A stretch of DNA of 64,000 nt from JAWOLE01 sp963815655 (GTDB lineage: Bacteria; Acidobacteriota; Thermoanaerobaculia; UBA5066; Gp7-AA6): the NCBI GenBank assembly GCA_963815655.1, contig CAWFHK010000001.1, forward strand, positions 2,418,001 to 2,482,000, given 5' to 3'. The notes beneath the pieces were generated by a model. It saw nothing but the letters and a program-made list of their open reading frames with translations. It searched no databases and was not told the origin of the DNA. How positions within the stretch are numbered: the stretch's first letter is position 1; each line of letters opens with the position of its first letter. Both the position numbers and the translations under genes were made by a program. Positions 25,382 through 33,791 of this stretch are shown in pieces.

Positions 25382-25463
25382 TGTCATCCTGAGCGAAGCG
25401 AAGGATCTGCTCCCGTTGTCACCGGGGCAGATTCTTCGGCCCTGCGGGCCTCAGAATGACAGG
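25382..25463. repeat. Intergenic repeat family B, complete copy
   Basis: A full inverted-type copy. It begins TGTCATCCTGAGCGAAGCGA, continues AGGATCTG, and ends with the inverse-like CAGATTCTTC then CCTCAGAATGACAG. A trailing partial end (TCTCGGAATGACAAG) lies at 25479-25493. It serves as the intact reference for the split copy at 40.0/40.5 kb. It lies just upstream of kbl. Confidence 0.8.
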
Positions 25464-25511
25464 GATGGGAGACGTGGGTCTCGGAATGACAAGGGTTGGA
25501 GATCGTCGAAC

Positions 25512-26693
25512 ATGAACAAGCTCGTGGATCACCTGGCGGGGGAGATGGCGAAGCTCCGCGCGGCGGGAACCTACAAGGAGGAGCTCGTCCTCGAGTCGCC
25601 GCAGGATGCGCGGGTCCGGGTCGGCGGCCGCGAAGTCGTGATGCTGACCTCCAACAACTACCTCGGGTTCGCCAATCACCCGCGCGTGCGCGAGGCGCAG
25701 AAGAAGGCGATCGACAAATGGGGCGCCGGCATGGCGTCGGTGCGCTTCATCTGCGGCACGGAAACGCTGCACCGCGAGCTCGAGGCCGAGATCGCGTCGT
25801 TCTTCGGGACCGACGACGCGATCCTGTACATGACCTGCTGGAACGCGAACGAGGGCCTCTTCGCGGCCATCCTGGAGGAGCCGGACGGGCTCTATTCCGA
25901 CGAGCTGAATCACGCCTCGATCATCGACGGCGTGCGCCTCTGCAAGGCCACGCGCTACCGCGTGCCGCACGGCGACACGAAGGCCCTGGAGAAGATGCTC
26001 GCGGACGACGCGGCCTCGCGCTTCCGCCTGATGATCACCGACGGCGTCTTCTCGATGGAAGGCGAGGAGGCGAACCTGGCCGAGCTCGCCCGGATCTGCC
26101 GGGAGAAGCACGTCCTCCTGGCCGTGGACGACTCGCACGCGACGGGCGTCCTCGGCCCGACCGGGCGCGGCACGGCCGAGGAGCAGGGGGTGATGGACCG
26201 GATCGACGTCACGACCGGCACGCTCGGCAAGGCCATGGGCTCGGCCGCCGGCGGGTTCACGACGGGTCCCCGGGCGCTCGTCGAGACGCTGCGGCAGCGC
26301 AGCCGCACGTATCTCTTCTCCAACTCGCTGCCGCCGGCCGTCGCGGCGGGGTCACTCGAGGCCTTCCGGATGCTGCGCGAGGACCCGGCGCCGGTCCGCA
26401 GGCTCCGGGACAACGCCGCCTATTTCCGCAAGGCGATCTCGGACGCGGGCTTCCGGATTCCCCACGGCACGCACCCGATCGTGCCCGTCATCGTCGGCGA
26501 CACCGCGAAGGCGCTCGCGATGGGGAAGGCGCTGTTCGAGGAAGGGATCTACGTCTCCGGCTTCGGCTACCCCGTCGTCCCGCACGGCCAGGCGCGCCTG
26601 CGCTGCCAGGTCTCCGCCGCCCACGAGCGGCGCGACCTCGACCGGGCCGTGGACGCCTTCCGCAAGGTCGGCAAGAAGTTCGACGTGATCTGA
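25512..26693 (+). CDS. kbl: 2-amino-3-ketobutyrate CoA ligase (glycine C-acetyltransferase)
   Basis: 393 residues of the alpha-oxoamine synthase family of PLP enzymes. SNNYLGFANHP, the glycine-rich GAGMASVRFICGTETLHREL, DDSHATGVLGPTGRG and the PLP-lysine in TGTLGKAMGSAAGG are all present. FICGTETLH is characteristic of KBL rather than BioF or HemA. The enzyme cleaves 2-amino-3-oxobutyrate with CoA to glycine and acetyl-CoA, the second step after threonine dehydrogenase. Start ATG 25512 gives the family-typical length. It follows tdh by 0.8 kb with a small unknown gene between. Confidence 0.93.
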   Translation: MNKLVDHLAGEMAKLRAAGTYKEELVLESPQDARVRVGGREVVMLTSNNYLGFANHPRVREAQKKAIDKWGAGMASVRFICGTETLHRELEAEIASFFGTDDAILYMTCWNANEGLFAAILEEPDGLYSDELNHASIIDGVRLCKATRYRVPHGDTKALEKMLADDAASRFRLMITDGVFSMEGEEANLAELARICREKHVLLAVDDSHATGVLGPTGRGTAEEQGVMDRIDVTTGTLGKAMGSAAGGFTTGPRALVETLRQRSRTYLFSNSLPPAVAAGSLEAFRMLREDPAPVRRLRDNAAYFRKAISDAGFRIPHGTHPIVPVIVGDTAKALAMGKALFEEGIYVSGFGYPVVPHGQARLRCQVSAAHERRDLDRAVDAFRKVGKKFDVI

Positions 26694-26703
26694 GCCGGGG
26701 CGC

Positions 26704-26773
26704 GGTGTGCGGTGTGCGGTGTGCGTTCAGGACACTTGACCGAACGTCGAACCCCGCATACCGAATACCGCCC
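26704..26773. repeat. Inverted heptamer array, GGTGTGC family
   Basis: Three exact GGTGTGC units, then a 30-nt spacer, then CGCATAC and CGAATAC, whose inverse (GGTATGC, GGTATTC) matches the left units with one or two changes. It lies between the convergent kbl and OPT transporter genes. Confidence 0.75.
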
Positions 26774-28782
26774 TACGCCTCCAGCTTCTTTCTCGCGTTC
26801 CTGACGAGGAGGATGCAGAGAACGCCGAAGACGACGGCGCAGAGGACGTTGCCGCTGATCAAGCCGCCCTTGAAATCGGGGAAGAGCTTCGAGCCGAGAT
26901 CGAGCTTCTCCAGGAGCGTGGGCCTCTCCATCTTCAGGACGCGGTCGCCGAAGAAGGCGACGAACGCGATCAGCACGCCGCCGAGCGATCCGCCCGCGAC
27001 GAGGCCCGTCGAGTAGAGCATCCCGGAGGAGAGCTCGGACTCCTCGCCGGCGGCCCCCTCTTTCTTCTTTCGCATCGAATCGACGAGGTGCTTCATCATC
27101 CCGCCGACCCAGATGGGCGCGGTCGTGGACACCGGGAGGTACGCGCCGACGGCCCAGGAGAGCGCGTGCGCGCCGGCCAGCTGCGCCATGAAGGCCAGGA
27201 AGACGCCGACGAGCACCGGAGCCCACGGAAGGTTCTGCGCGAGCAGTCCCTTGATGATCGTGGCCATGAGAGTCGCCTGCGGCGCGGCAAGCTTGGGCCC
27301 GCCGATGCCGTGGAGCTCCGTCCCCTTGTAGGTCTGGTCCAGGACAAAAAGCGTGATCGCGATCACGAAGGCCGACGTCACGACGCCGATGATGAAGCCC
27401 CACTGCTGCAACTTCGGCGTCGCGCCCACGAGGAAGCCGGTCTTCAGGTCCTGCGAGGTCGCGCCGGCGTTGGCCGCCGCCACGCACACGACCGCGCCGA
27501 CGGACAGCGCGACCGCCTGATAGACGTCCCCCTTCCAGCCGATCACGACGAACACGATGCAGGTCGCCATGAGCGTGGCGATCGTCATTCCGGAGATCGG
27601 GTTGGAGGAGGTCCCGATGATGCCGACGATGCGCGAGGACACCGTCACGAAGAAGAAGCCGAAGATCACGATCAGGACCGACATCAGGAGCGACTGGGGG
27701 AACGGGCCGTGGGGGAACTTGGGGATCACGGCGAGGAGCAGCACCAGGACGAGCGATCCGATGATGACGATGCCCATGCCGAGGTCATCCTCGGTCCGCT
27801 TCTTCACGGCTCCCCGCCGGCCCTCGCCGAAGCTCTTGACCGACTCGCGGAAGGCCCCGACGATCGTGGGCAGCGACTTGATGAGGGTCATGACTCCCGC
27901 GCACGCCACCGCCCCGGCTCCGATGTAGCGGATGTAGGCCCGGTAGATCCACTCGGCGTAGGAGTGTCCGCTGCGCCACCCCTCCGAGAACCCGAGCTTG
28001 GTCAGGTCGTCCACCAGGCGCGTCTCCGGAACGAAGATCGCGATCAAAGGGATCAAGGCCATCCAGGCGAGCAGGCCTCCCGAGAAGAGCTCTCCGGCGA
28101 TCCGCGGCCCGATGATGTAACCGAGGCCCAGGTACTCGGGCGTCACGTCCACGTTCAGCGTCGAGGCGGGATAGACCGAGTCCCTCTTCGTCCGGAACCA
28201 GGTGGCGGTCTCGTTCCAGAGGCCGAGGACGCCATAGAGGAACTTGTAGAGGAGCGACGCGCCGACTCCGGCGAACACCATCCTGGCGAGGTCGCCCCCC
28301 TTCTCGCCGGCGATCAGGACGTCGGCGCACGCGGTCCCCTCCGGGTACGGGAGCTTGCCGTGCTCCTTGACGATGAGCGCGCGGCGCAGCGGCACCATGA
28401 AGAGGACGCCGAGCACCCCGCCGAAAATCGCGAGGATCGTGATCTGGACGTACTGGAAGTAGTCCCCGCCGCCGGCCAGGAAGAGCAGGGCCGGGACGGT
28501 GAAGACGGTTCCGGCCGCGACCGACTCGCCGGCCGAGCCGATCGTCTGGACGATGTTGTTCTCCAGGATCGTGGACTTGCCGAGCTTCTTGAAGACCGCG
28601 ATCGCGAGTACCGCGATCGGCACGGAGGCCGAGACCGTCAGTCCCGCCCGCAGCGCCAGGTAGACCGTGGCGGCGCCGAAGAGGATGCCGAAGAGGACCC
28701 CGAGCACGATCGCCTTCGGAGTGAACTCGGCGACCTTCTGCTCCGAGGCGATATACGGACGGAAATCCTGGCCCGACTCCAT
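26773..28782 (-). CDS. OPT-family oligopeptide transporter
   Basis: 669 residues with about 14-16 membrane helices. It starts with YIASEQKVAEFTPKAIVLGV, includes NNIVQTIGSAGESVAAGTVF and KLPYPEGTACADVL (the hallmark stretch of bacterial OPT proteins), and has GATSQDLKTGFLVGATP in the second half. OPT carriers take up oligopeptides or metal chelates, probably with protons. Start ATG 28782. No binding-protein or peptidase partner is adjacent; a gamma-glutamyltransferase and an amidase are elsewhere in the window. The substrate is unassigned. Confidence 0.9.
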   Translation of the reverse strand: MESGQDFRPYIASEQKVAEFTPKAIVLGVLFGILFGAATVYLALRAGLTVSASVPIAVLAIAVFKKLGKSTILENNIVQTIGSAGESVAAGTVFTVPALLFLAGGGDYFQYVQITILAIFGGVLGVLFMVPLRRALIVKEHGKLPYPEGTACADVLIAGEKGGDLARMVFAGVGASLLYKFLYGVLGLWNETATWFRTKRDSVYPASTLNVDVTPEYLGLGYIIGPRIAGELFSGGLLAWMALIPLIAIFVPETRLVDDLTKLGFSEGWRSGHSYAEWIYRAYIRYIGAGAVACAGVMTLIKSLPTIVGAFRESVKSFGEGRRGAVKKRTEDDLGMGIVIIGSLVLVLLLAVIPKFPHGPFPQSLLMSVLIVIFGFFFVTVSSRIVGIIGTSSNPISGMTIATLMATCIVFVVIGWKGDVYQAVALSVGAVVCVAAANAGATSQDLKTGFLVGATPKLQQWGFIIGVVTSAFVIAITLFVLDQTYKGTELHGIGGPKLAAPQATLMATIIKGLLAQNLPWAPVLVGVFLAFMAQLAGAHALSWAVGAYLPVSTTAPIWVGGMMKHLVDSMRKKKEGAAGEESELSSGMLYSTGLVAGGSLGGVLIAFVAFFGDRVLKMERPTLLEKLDLGSKLFPDFKGGLISGNVLCAVVFGVLCILLVRNARKKLEA

Positions 28783-28854
28783 GCTGCCTCCAGTGGAGTT
28801 AGAGGCTTTCTAGCACGCTTTCTCTCCAAGAGGGAGCGATTTCTGCAACTGGAA

Positions 28855-28948
28855 ATCGGGTGATCTGCGATCGGGTGATCGGGTGATTTGCCCCGGTCGA
28901 TCACCCGATGGCTCGATCACCCGATCACCCATCACCCGATCACCCGAT
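28855..28948. repeat. Inverted array with 8-nt period, GATCACCC/GGGTGATC
   Basis: Left arm of ATCGGGTG-type units, spacer GCCCCGGTC, right arm of GATCACCC units, mostly 8 nt apart. It sits upstream of the OPT start and downstream of the glutaredoxin-like stop. The same sequence family is at 46.4 kb. It resembles the 7-nt arrays in layout but has one extra base per unit. Confidence 0.8.
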
Positions 28949-28983
28949 GCGAGCGGCGCCGACGGCGCCGCGAGCTAAACCCC

Positions 28984-29199
28984 TCACGTCCCCCCGAAGC
29001 CGATCGTGACCTTGCCGCTTTCGACGATCACCGGGACGCGGCGATCGCCGGAGAGGCGGACCATCCGGTCGAGCTCGTTCTTATCGCTCTTGACGTTGAT
29101 GTAGGTGAAGGGGATCTTTCTCTTCGCGTAGTCCTCACGGGCCGCGGTCGTGTAAGGTCAGGTGTCCTTTCCGAAGATCTCCACGCGTTCAGCGGTCAT
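28984..29199 (-). CDS. Glutaredoxin-like probable selenoprotein (UGA at the active-site Cys), Uxx-star type
   Basis: A 71-residue thioredoxin-fold protein if the TGA at 29160-29158 (codon 14) is read as selenocysteine. It begins MTAERVEIFGKDT, then U, then PYTTAAREDYAKRKIPFTYI; the rest (SGDRRVPVIVESGKVTIGFGGT) is a complete glutaredoxin-like domain ending at a proper TGA. The UGA stands exactly where glutaredoxins have the first Cys of CPYC/CPYT, with no other disruption. Known glutaredoxin-like families with U/C-x-x active sites have this layout and length. A hairpin directly follows the UGA. If it is not decoded, only 13 residues are made. It would be a small thiol/selenol redox protein. 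The sel genes are not in this window. Confidence 0.8.
29133..29160 (-). promoter_or_regulatory. Candidate SECIS-like hairpin after the in-frame UGA
   Basis: Directly after the UGA the RNA can pair CCU+CACG with CGUG+AGG (7 bp with a UA bulge) around a 9-nt loop ACCGCGGCC. Alternatively CCUUAC pairs with GUGAGG. Bacterial SECIS elements lie in this position, have a bulge, and carry a G in the loop. It starts closer to the UGA than the E. coli fdhF element, so this is only a candidate. Confidence 0.35.
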
Positions 29200-29286
29200 C
29201 GGCTCTGCTTGCCTCCCGCCTGATCTTAACCTGCAACCCGCCAGCGCCCGGAGAGCCGATGCTATGATTTTTTCGGCCGGAACCCG

Positions 29287-29958
29287 ATGATCACGCTCTG
29301 TCTCTCCCTCCTTCTCGCGCTGCTCCCGTCCCCGCCTGCCGGGGGCGTCGTTGAAGGCCGGATCGTGCTCGTCCGGTCCGGGACTCCCGTTCCCGACGCC
29401 TCCAACGCGATCGTCTGGATCGAGGGCCTTCACGACGGCGGAGGCGCGGCCGCGCGCGGCGAGATGAAGAGCGAGCAGAAGAGATTCGCTCCCCGGTCGA
29501 TCGTCGTCCGCAAGAACGGGACCGTCGAGTTCCCCAACGCGGACGCGATCTACCACAACGTCTTCTCCGTTTCCGGCGCCAACCGGTTCGACCTCGGCCT
29601 CTACCGGAGCGGCGTCGCGAAGGAGAAGAAGTTCGAGAACCCGGGACTGGTGCGCGTGTACTGCAACATCCACCCGCAGATGGTCGGTTTCGTGATGGTC
29701 GTGGATTCGGACTTCGCCGCCGTGACCGGGCCGGACGGCGCGTTCCGCTTCCAGGGCGTCCCGCCGGGGACCCACGCCCTCAAGGTGTGGCACGAGGAAG
29801 CGGCCGAGACGCAGACGACGGCGGTGACGGTCCACGGCGGGCCGGCCGAGCCGCTGACGGTCCGCCTCGACGTGACGAGCTACAAGCCGATCCCGCACAG
29901 GAACAAGTACGGCAAGGACTACCCTCCCGGAGCGGGAACGGACGATGAGCGCTACTGA
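29287..29958 (+). CDS. Secreted cupredoxin-like copper protein
   Basis: 223 residues: signal peptide (ITLCLSLLLALLPSPPAG), then a cupredoxin-like domain. Candidate type-1 copper ligands are His90 (YHNVF), Cys126, His129 and Met132 (VYCNIHPQM). An Ig-like/carboxypeptidase-regulatory-like tail follows (GPDGAFRFQGVPPGTHALKV). Similar proteins are annotated as methylamine-utilisation or plastocyanin-like electron carriers. The 3' end overlaps the sensor kinase gene by 14 bp, so it is translated with it. It probably works outside the cytoplasm, perhaps as a redox carrier or as a ligand-presenting partner of that sensor. Confidence 0.82.
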   Translation: MITLCLSLLLALLPSPPAGGVVEGRIVLVRSGTPVPDASNAIVWIEGLHDGGGAAARGEMKSEQKRFAPRSIVVRKNGTVEFPNADAIYHNVFSVSGANRFDLGLYRSGVAKEKKFENPGLVRVYCNIHPQMVGFVMVVDSDFAAVTGPDGAFRFQGVPPGTHALKVWHEEAAETQTTAVTVHGGPAEPLTVRLDVTSYKPIPHRNKYGKDYPPGAGTDDERY

Positions 29959-32077
29959 CACGCGGCGGATCCCGGGGGCGACGGAGACCGGGCCGCCCGT
30001 GCGCGTCGGCCTGAAGCTGCCTCCGCCGGCGCCGCCCCGCTTCTCGCTCTCCTTCAAGATCTTTCTCGCGGCGACGCTGCTCATCCTGATCGCGGTCGGC
30101 GGCGCGATCGCGGTCTCGACTTACCGCGCCCGCCGGGTCGCGGAAGCGAAGATCGCCGACGACCTGAAGAAGTCGGGTCCCGCCTGGGAGTCCTTCCAGC
30201 AGAACCGCTACGGCGAGCTCCACCGCGCGCTCGGCGTCATCGTCAGCAACCCGGGAATCATCAGCCTCATGACGAAGGAGCCGCTGGACCCCGCGACGAC
30301 GATCGACACGCTCAAGACCGAGCAGGCCTCCAGCGCGCGCGCGGACTTCCTGCTCGCGGCGGACCGCAGGGGGATGGTCTTCGCGCGCACCGACAGGCCG
30401 CTCGGCTACTCGGCCGACATGTCTTCCGTCCCCACGATCGCCGGCGCGCTCGGCGGCGAGGGCACGCAGGGGATCTGGCTCTCCGGCGGCAAGCTCTACC
30501 ACGTCGTCGCGGAGCCGGTCGTCGAGGGGGGGAGCCGCGTGGTCGGCGCGATCGGGGCGGCCTTCCAGATCAACGACGACGTGGCGCGCAACCTGAAGTC
30601 GCTGATGAACACCGAGGTCGTCTTCCTGGCCGACGACGCGAAGCCCTCCGAACGGCCGAGGCCCGCCGTCGCCGCCACGACCATGCAGGACACGAGCCCG
30701 GAAGTGGTCGAGGCGGTCCGGCGAAACGCCGGGCTCGTGGACGCGGTCTTCCGCCAGGGCAAGACGATCGGCCCGCTCCCGCTCGAGGTCGCCGGCGAAA
30801 CCTATCTCGCCTACGTCCTTCCGATCCGTTCCTCCACAGACCAGCTCGTGGGCGCCGCGGTGGCCCTGCGGAGCCGCGAAAAGGAGCTCACGGCGTTCCG
30901 GCAGATCCAGAACACGCAGGTCCTGGTGGGACTGCTGGCGCTGCTCGTGGCGTTCGTCCTCTCCTTCCTGCTGGCGCGGCGCATCACCGGTCCCGTGGAC
31001 CGGCTCGTGCGCGCGACCGAGGAGGTCCGCGTGGGGAACCTGGACGCGGTGGACCTGCCCGTGGAGTCCAGGGACGAGATCGGCATTCTCGCCCGCTCCT
31101 TCAGCGCCATGCTCGAGGAGCTGAAGGAGAAGGCGGCGCTGGAGGAGTACGTGCGGTCTCTGTCGCTCAACGCCCGCACCGATGCCGAAACGGTCCTGGC
31201 CGGAGCCGTGACCCTCGCCCCGAGCGCCGCCACCGGCCCGGGCCGGGGCTCCGAGCCCCGGGTCGGCCAGCTCTTCGCCGCCCGCTACGAGATCCAGTCG
31301 ATTCTCGGACAGGGGGGCATGGGGATCGTGTACAAGGCCCACGACCGCGACCTGGACGACGTCGTCGCGATCAAGACCCTGAGGAGCGACGCCCTCTCGG
31401 CCGACCCGACGCTGCTCGACCGGTTCAAGCAGGAGATCAGGCTGGCGCGGCGGATCACCCACCCCAACATCCTGCGCACACACGACCTCGGAGAGACCAA
31501 CGGCCTGCGCTACCTCTCGATGGAGTTCGTCAAGGGCATCACGCTGAAGCACCTCGTCGAGCAGGACCAGATGATCCCCGTCCCCGTGGCGCTGCGGATC
31601 GCCAAGCAGATCTGCGCGGGCCTGGCGGCGGCGCACGAGGTCGGCGTCATCCACCGCGACATCAAGCCGCAGAACATCATCATCGAGCCGACCGGCGGGT
31701 TGAAGGTGATGGACTTCGGCATCGCGCGCCTGACGCAGGACCGGGGGATGACGTCCACCGGCACGGTCGTCGGCACGCCCGACTACATGTCTCCCGAGCA
31801 GGCCCGCGGCGCGGCGCTCGACTTCCGCTCCGACATCTATTCGACCGGCGTCCTCCTCTACGAGCTCTTCACCGGAACGCTCCCCTTCGAGGGAGACACG
31901 CCGCTCGCCGTCGTCCTGAAGCACGTCCAGGAGAACCCGCCCTCACCCCAGGCGAAGAATCCGAAAATCGATCCGAAGATTGCGGCTATCATCCTGAAAT
32001 GCATGCAGAAGGACCCCGGAGACCGCTTCCAGAGCGTCAATCAGCTCTACGAGGCGCTGACGAAGGTGACGGCCTGA
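29945..32077 (+). CDS. Membrane-bound sensor Ser/Thr protein kinase (extracytoplasmic sensor, HAMP, kinase)
   Basis: 710 residues. TM1 at about 39-59 is followed by an extracytoplasmic sensing region of about 260 residues (double-Cache-like). TM2 is at about 320-338, then HAMP (RRITGPVDRLVRATEEVRVG...), then a C-terminal Hanks kinase from about 447 (GQGGMGIVYKAHD; HRDIKPQN near 569; DFGIARL; GTPDYMSPEQ). Placing the kinase after HAMP, where a histidine kinase or chemoreceptor would usually sit, is a less common layout. The gene overlaps the cupredoxin gene by 14 bp and is followed by an outer-membrane protein and a receiver-domain protein, so the four may form one signalling and transport unit. 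The ligand is unknown. Confidence 0.9.
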   Translation: MSATDTRRIPGATETGPPVRVGLKLPPPAPPRFSLSFKIFLAATLLILIAVGGAIAVSTYRARRVAEAKIADDLKKSGPAWESFQQNRYGELHRALGVIVSNPGIISLMTKEPLDPATTIDTLKTEQASSARADFLLAADRRGMVFARTDRPLGYSADMSSVPTIAGALGGEGTQGIWLSGGKLYHVVAEPVVEGGSRVVGAIGAAFQINDDVARNLKSLMNTEVVFLADDAKPSERPRPAVAATTMQDTSPEVVEAVRRNAGLVDAVFRQGKTIGPLPLEVAGETYLAYVLPIRSSTDQLVGAAVALRSREKELTAFRQIQNTQVLVGLLALLVAFVLSFLLARRITGPVDRLVRATEEVRVGNLDAVDLPVESRDEIGILARSFSAMLEELKEKAALEEYVRSLSLNARTDAETVLAGAVTLAPSAATGPGRGSEPRVGQLFAARYEIQSILGQGGMGIVYKAHDRDLDDVVAIKTLRSDALSADPTLLDRFKQEIRLARRITHPNILRTHDLGETNGLRYLSMEFVKGITLKHLVEQDQMIPVPVALRIAKQICAGLAAAHEVGVIHRDIKPQNIIIEPTGGLKVMDFGIARLTQDRGMTSTGTVVGTPDYMSPEQARGAALDFRSDIYSTGVLLYELFTGTLPFEGDTPLAVVLKHVQENPPSPQAKNPKIDPKIAAIILKCMQKDPGDRFQSVNQLYEALTKVTA

Positions 32078-32083
32078 TCGGTC

Positions 32084-32111
32084 GGGAGGCGGGAGGCGGG
32101 AGGCGGTAGGC
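32084..32111. repeat. Heptamer array, GGGAGGC x3 plus GGTAGGC
   Basis: Four units in the 44-bp gap between the sensor kinase stop and the porin-like GTG start. No inverse arm. Same family as the arrays at 19.0, 23.6 and 47.95 kb. Confidence 0.88.
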
Positions 32112-32121
32112 GAATGGTCCC

Positions 32122-33237
32122 GTGAGTGCAGCGCAGGCGTATCGCCGGCTCGCAACATTGACCGCTGCGGCGTTCGTTGTGGCTGCTGCCACGGCTGCGG
32201 CTCAGGAGTCCCAATACTTCGAGCCGCCGCCCGAGAAGCCCCGTCTGATCTTCCGGTGGGACGCGCTCGCCCGCTACGACCTGATCGATCACCTCCATGT
32301 CCGCCCCCGGATCGAGCGGCTTCGGCTCGAGGTCCGGCCGGAGCTCGATCTCGTGTTCTCCGACCGCTTCAAGGTCGGCGTCCGCGCCATCGGCGACCTC
32401 GGAACCGATCACAACGAGGACAACGCGAGAAACTTCGACAACTACCGCTCGCGCGGCGCCACGCTCGAGCGGTATTACGTCGAGGCGAAGCCCGGCCGGC
32501 TCACGATCCGGGCCGGCAGTTTCGGGATGCCGCTCGTCTCGACCGAGATGATCTGGGACCGCGACATCCAGAGCCCGGGCCTCGCCGCGGCCTGGGAGAT
32601 CGCTTCCGGCGGCACGTCCACGCTTACCCTCGCCGCGGCGGGCTTCTCCGGCCCGCAGCGGGAAGGGGACAGGACCCGCATCGGCGCGGGACAGGCGGTG
32701 TTCCGCACCGGCGACGCCGCCGGCGGACTCGCCCTGGAAGCCGCCGGATCCTACTGGCACTTCGACCTGGATGACCTGAAGCCATCCTACATCCGCCAGA
32801 ACGACTCCGAGGTCGTCGGCGGCCGGCGGGTCTTCCTCTCGCGCTTTCACATCGTGGACGCGATCGTGCGCCTCCGATTCGCCGTCGGGAAGGTCCCGGT
32901 CGCCGTGAGCCTCGACGGCGCCGTCAATCTCGGCGTCGCCGACGAGGCCCGGCACGAGAAATCGGCCTTCGAGGGGAGCGTGTCGGCCGGCCGGCTGGGA
33001 CGTCCGGGCGACTGGCGGGTCTTCTACACGTACCAGTACGTCGAGCGCGACGCGGTGCTCGGCGCCTACACGACCGACGACTGGTGGTTTCACTCCTGGC
33101 ACCGCGGCAGCCGGGCGGGCGCGGGTGTCACGATCCTCCCGCAGGTCTTCGTGCAGGCCGCGGTCATGTTTCAGAAGAGGCTCGACCTGCGGACGACGCT
33201 GAACCGGGTCACGGTCGATCTCGTGAAGATGTTCTGA
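32122..33237 (+). CDS. Outer-membrane beta-barrel, porin-like protein
   Basis: 371 residues with a signal peptide (RRLATLTAAAFVVAAATAAA, cleavage near AAAQES). Amphipathic alternating strands follow, rich in aromatic and charged residues (LERYYVEAKPGRLTIRAGSF; WRVFYTYQYVERDAVLGAY), ending with a Phe (VTVDLVKMF), the classical outer-membrane insertion signal. About 16 strands would fit a phosphate-selective-type or putative porin fold. GTG start 32122. It follows the sensor kinase gene by 44 bp with an array between. Its cargo is not predictable. Confidence 0.75.
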   Translation: MSAAQAYRRLATLTAAAFVVAAATAAAQESQYFEPPPEKPRLIFRWDALARYDLIDHLHVRPRIERLRLEVRPELDLVFSDRFKVGVRAIGDLGTDHNEDNARNFDNYRSRGATLERYYVEAKPGRLTIRAGSFGMPLVSTEMIWDRDIQSPGLAAAWEIASGGTSTLTLAAAGFSGPQREGDRTRIGAGQAVFRTGDAAGGLALEAAGSYWHFDLDDLKPSYIRQNDSEVVGGRRVFLSRFHIVDAIVRLRFAVGKVPVAVSLDGAVNLGVADEARHEKSAFEGSVSAGRLGRPGDWRVFYTYQYVERDAVLGAYTTDDWWFHSWHRGSRAGAGVTILPQVFVQAAVMFQKRLDLRTTLNRVTVDLVKMF

Positions 33238-33285
33238 ACGCGACTGGCGTGAGACACCGAACGTGGTAATAGAATCTTCTCATCC

Positions 33286-33693
33286 ATGAGCAGGACACTC
33301 GTCGCGTGCCTGGACGACCTCTTCTTCCGTTCGAAGATCGAGGCGACGGCGCGCCACTTGAACGTTCCGCTGAGTTTCACCAGCGCGGCGGATCTCGCGA
33401 AGACCTGCCGTGACGGGAAGACCGCCGCGGTGCTCCTGGACCTCTCGGTCAGCGGCAACCCGCTCGACGTCGTGGCGGAGCTGCGCCGGGACGAGGCGAC
33501 GCGGGACCTGCCCGTCATCGGGTTCCTCTCCCACGTGGATCGCGACCTGGCACAGCGGGCCGAGTCTTCCGGCGTCACGCGCGTCATGCCGCGCAGCGAG
33601 TTCTCCGAGAGGCTCCCCGACCTGATCATGGACCTGCTTGCCCCGGGAACGCGCAGGGAGATCCAGGAGGAGCCGGAGTTGCCGGACGAATGA
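33286..33693 (+). CDS. Single-domain response-regulator-like protein
   Basis: 135 residues resembling a CheY-type receiver: the alternating alpha/beta pattern, the acceptor-like Asp in AAVLLDLSVSGNPLDVVAEL, and a late VMPRSEF where receivers have the conserved Lys (here Arg). The acidic pair near the N-terminus is present as CLDDLFF. The missing Lys suggests altered or phosphorylation-independent signalling. The tail (RREIQEEPELPDE) is acidic. ATG 33286 is 48 bp after the porin-like gene, on the same strand. Confidence 0.65.
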   Translation: MSRTLVACLDDLFFRSKIEATARHLNVPLSFTSAADLAKTCRDGKTAAVLLDLSVSGNPLDVVAELRRDEATRDLPVIGFLSHVDRDLAQRAESSGVTRVMPRSEFSERLPDLIMDLLAPGTRREIQEEPELPDE

Positions 33694-33699
33694 AGACGG

Positions 33700-33776
33700 G
33701 TTTCAAGTTTCAGGTTTCAAGTTTCACGTGGCGATCCCGCATGGCTTCCTGAAACCTGAAACTTGAAACCTGAAAC
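33700..33776. repeat. Inverted heptamer array, GTTTCAA/GTTTCAG family
   Basis: Four units (GTTTCAA, GTTTCAG, GTTTCAA, GTTTCAC) start 6 nt after a stop codon. After a 21-nt spacer come four inverse units (CTGAAAC, CTGAAAC, TTGAAAC, CTGAAAC). It can form a hairpin of about 28 bp with few mismatches. Confidence 0.92.
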
Positions 33777-33791
33777 CTCTCGGAGGTGGCT

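Noticed and set aside
29158..29160. UGA in the glutaredoxin as a plain nonsense mutation
   Set aside because: It is at the one codon where selenocysteine replaces Cys in known families, and the rest of the frame is undamaged. Kept as selenoprotein candidate, pending sel genes.
33700..33776. Heptamer arrays read as a CRISPR
   Set aside because: Units are 7 nt without spacers of 25-40 nt between repeats, and no cas gene is in the window.
33700..33776. Inverted arrays as ordinary intrinsic terminators
   Set aside because: Stems are long and AT-rich with large loops and no U tract follows. Some lie between divergent start codons where no terminator is needed.
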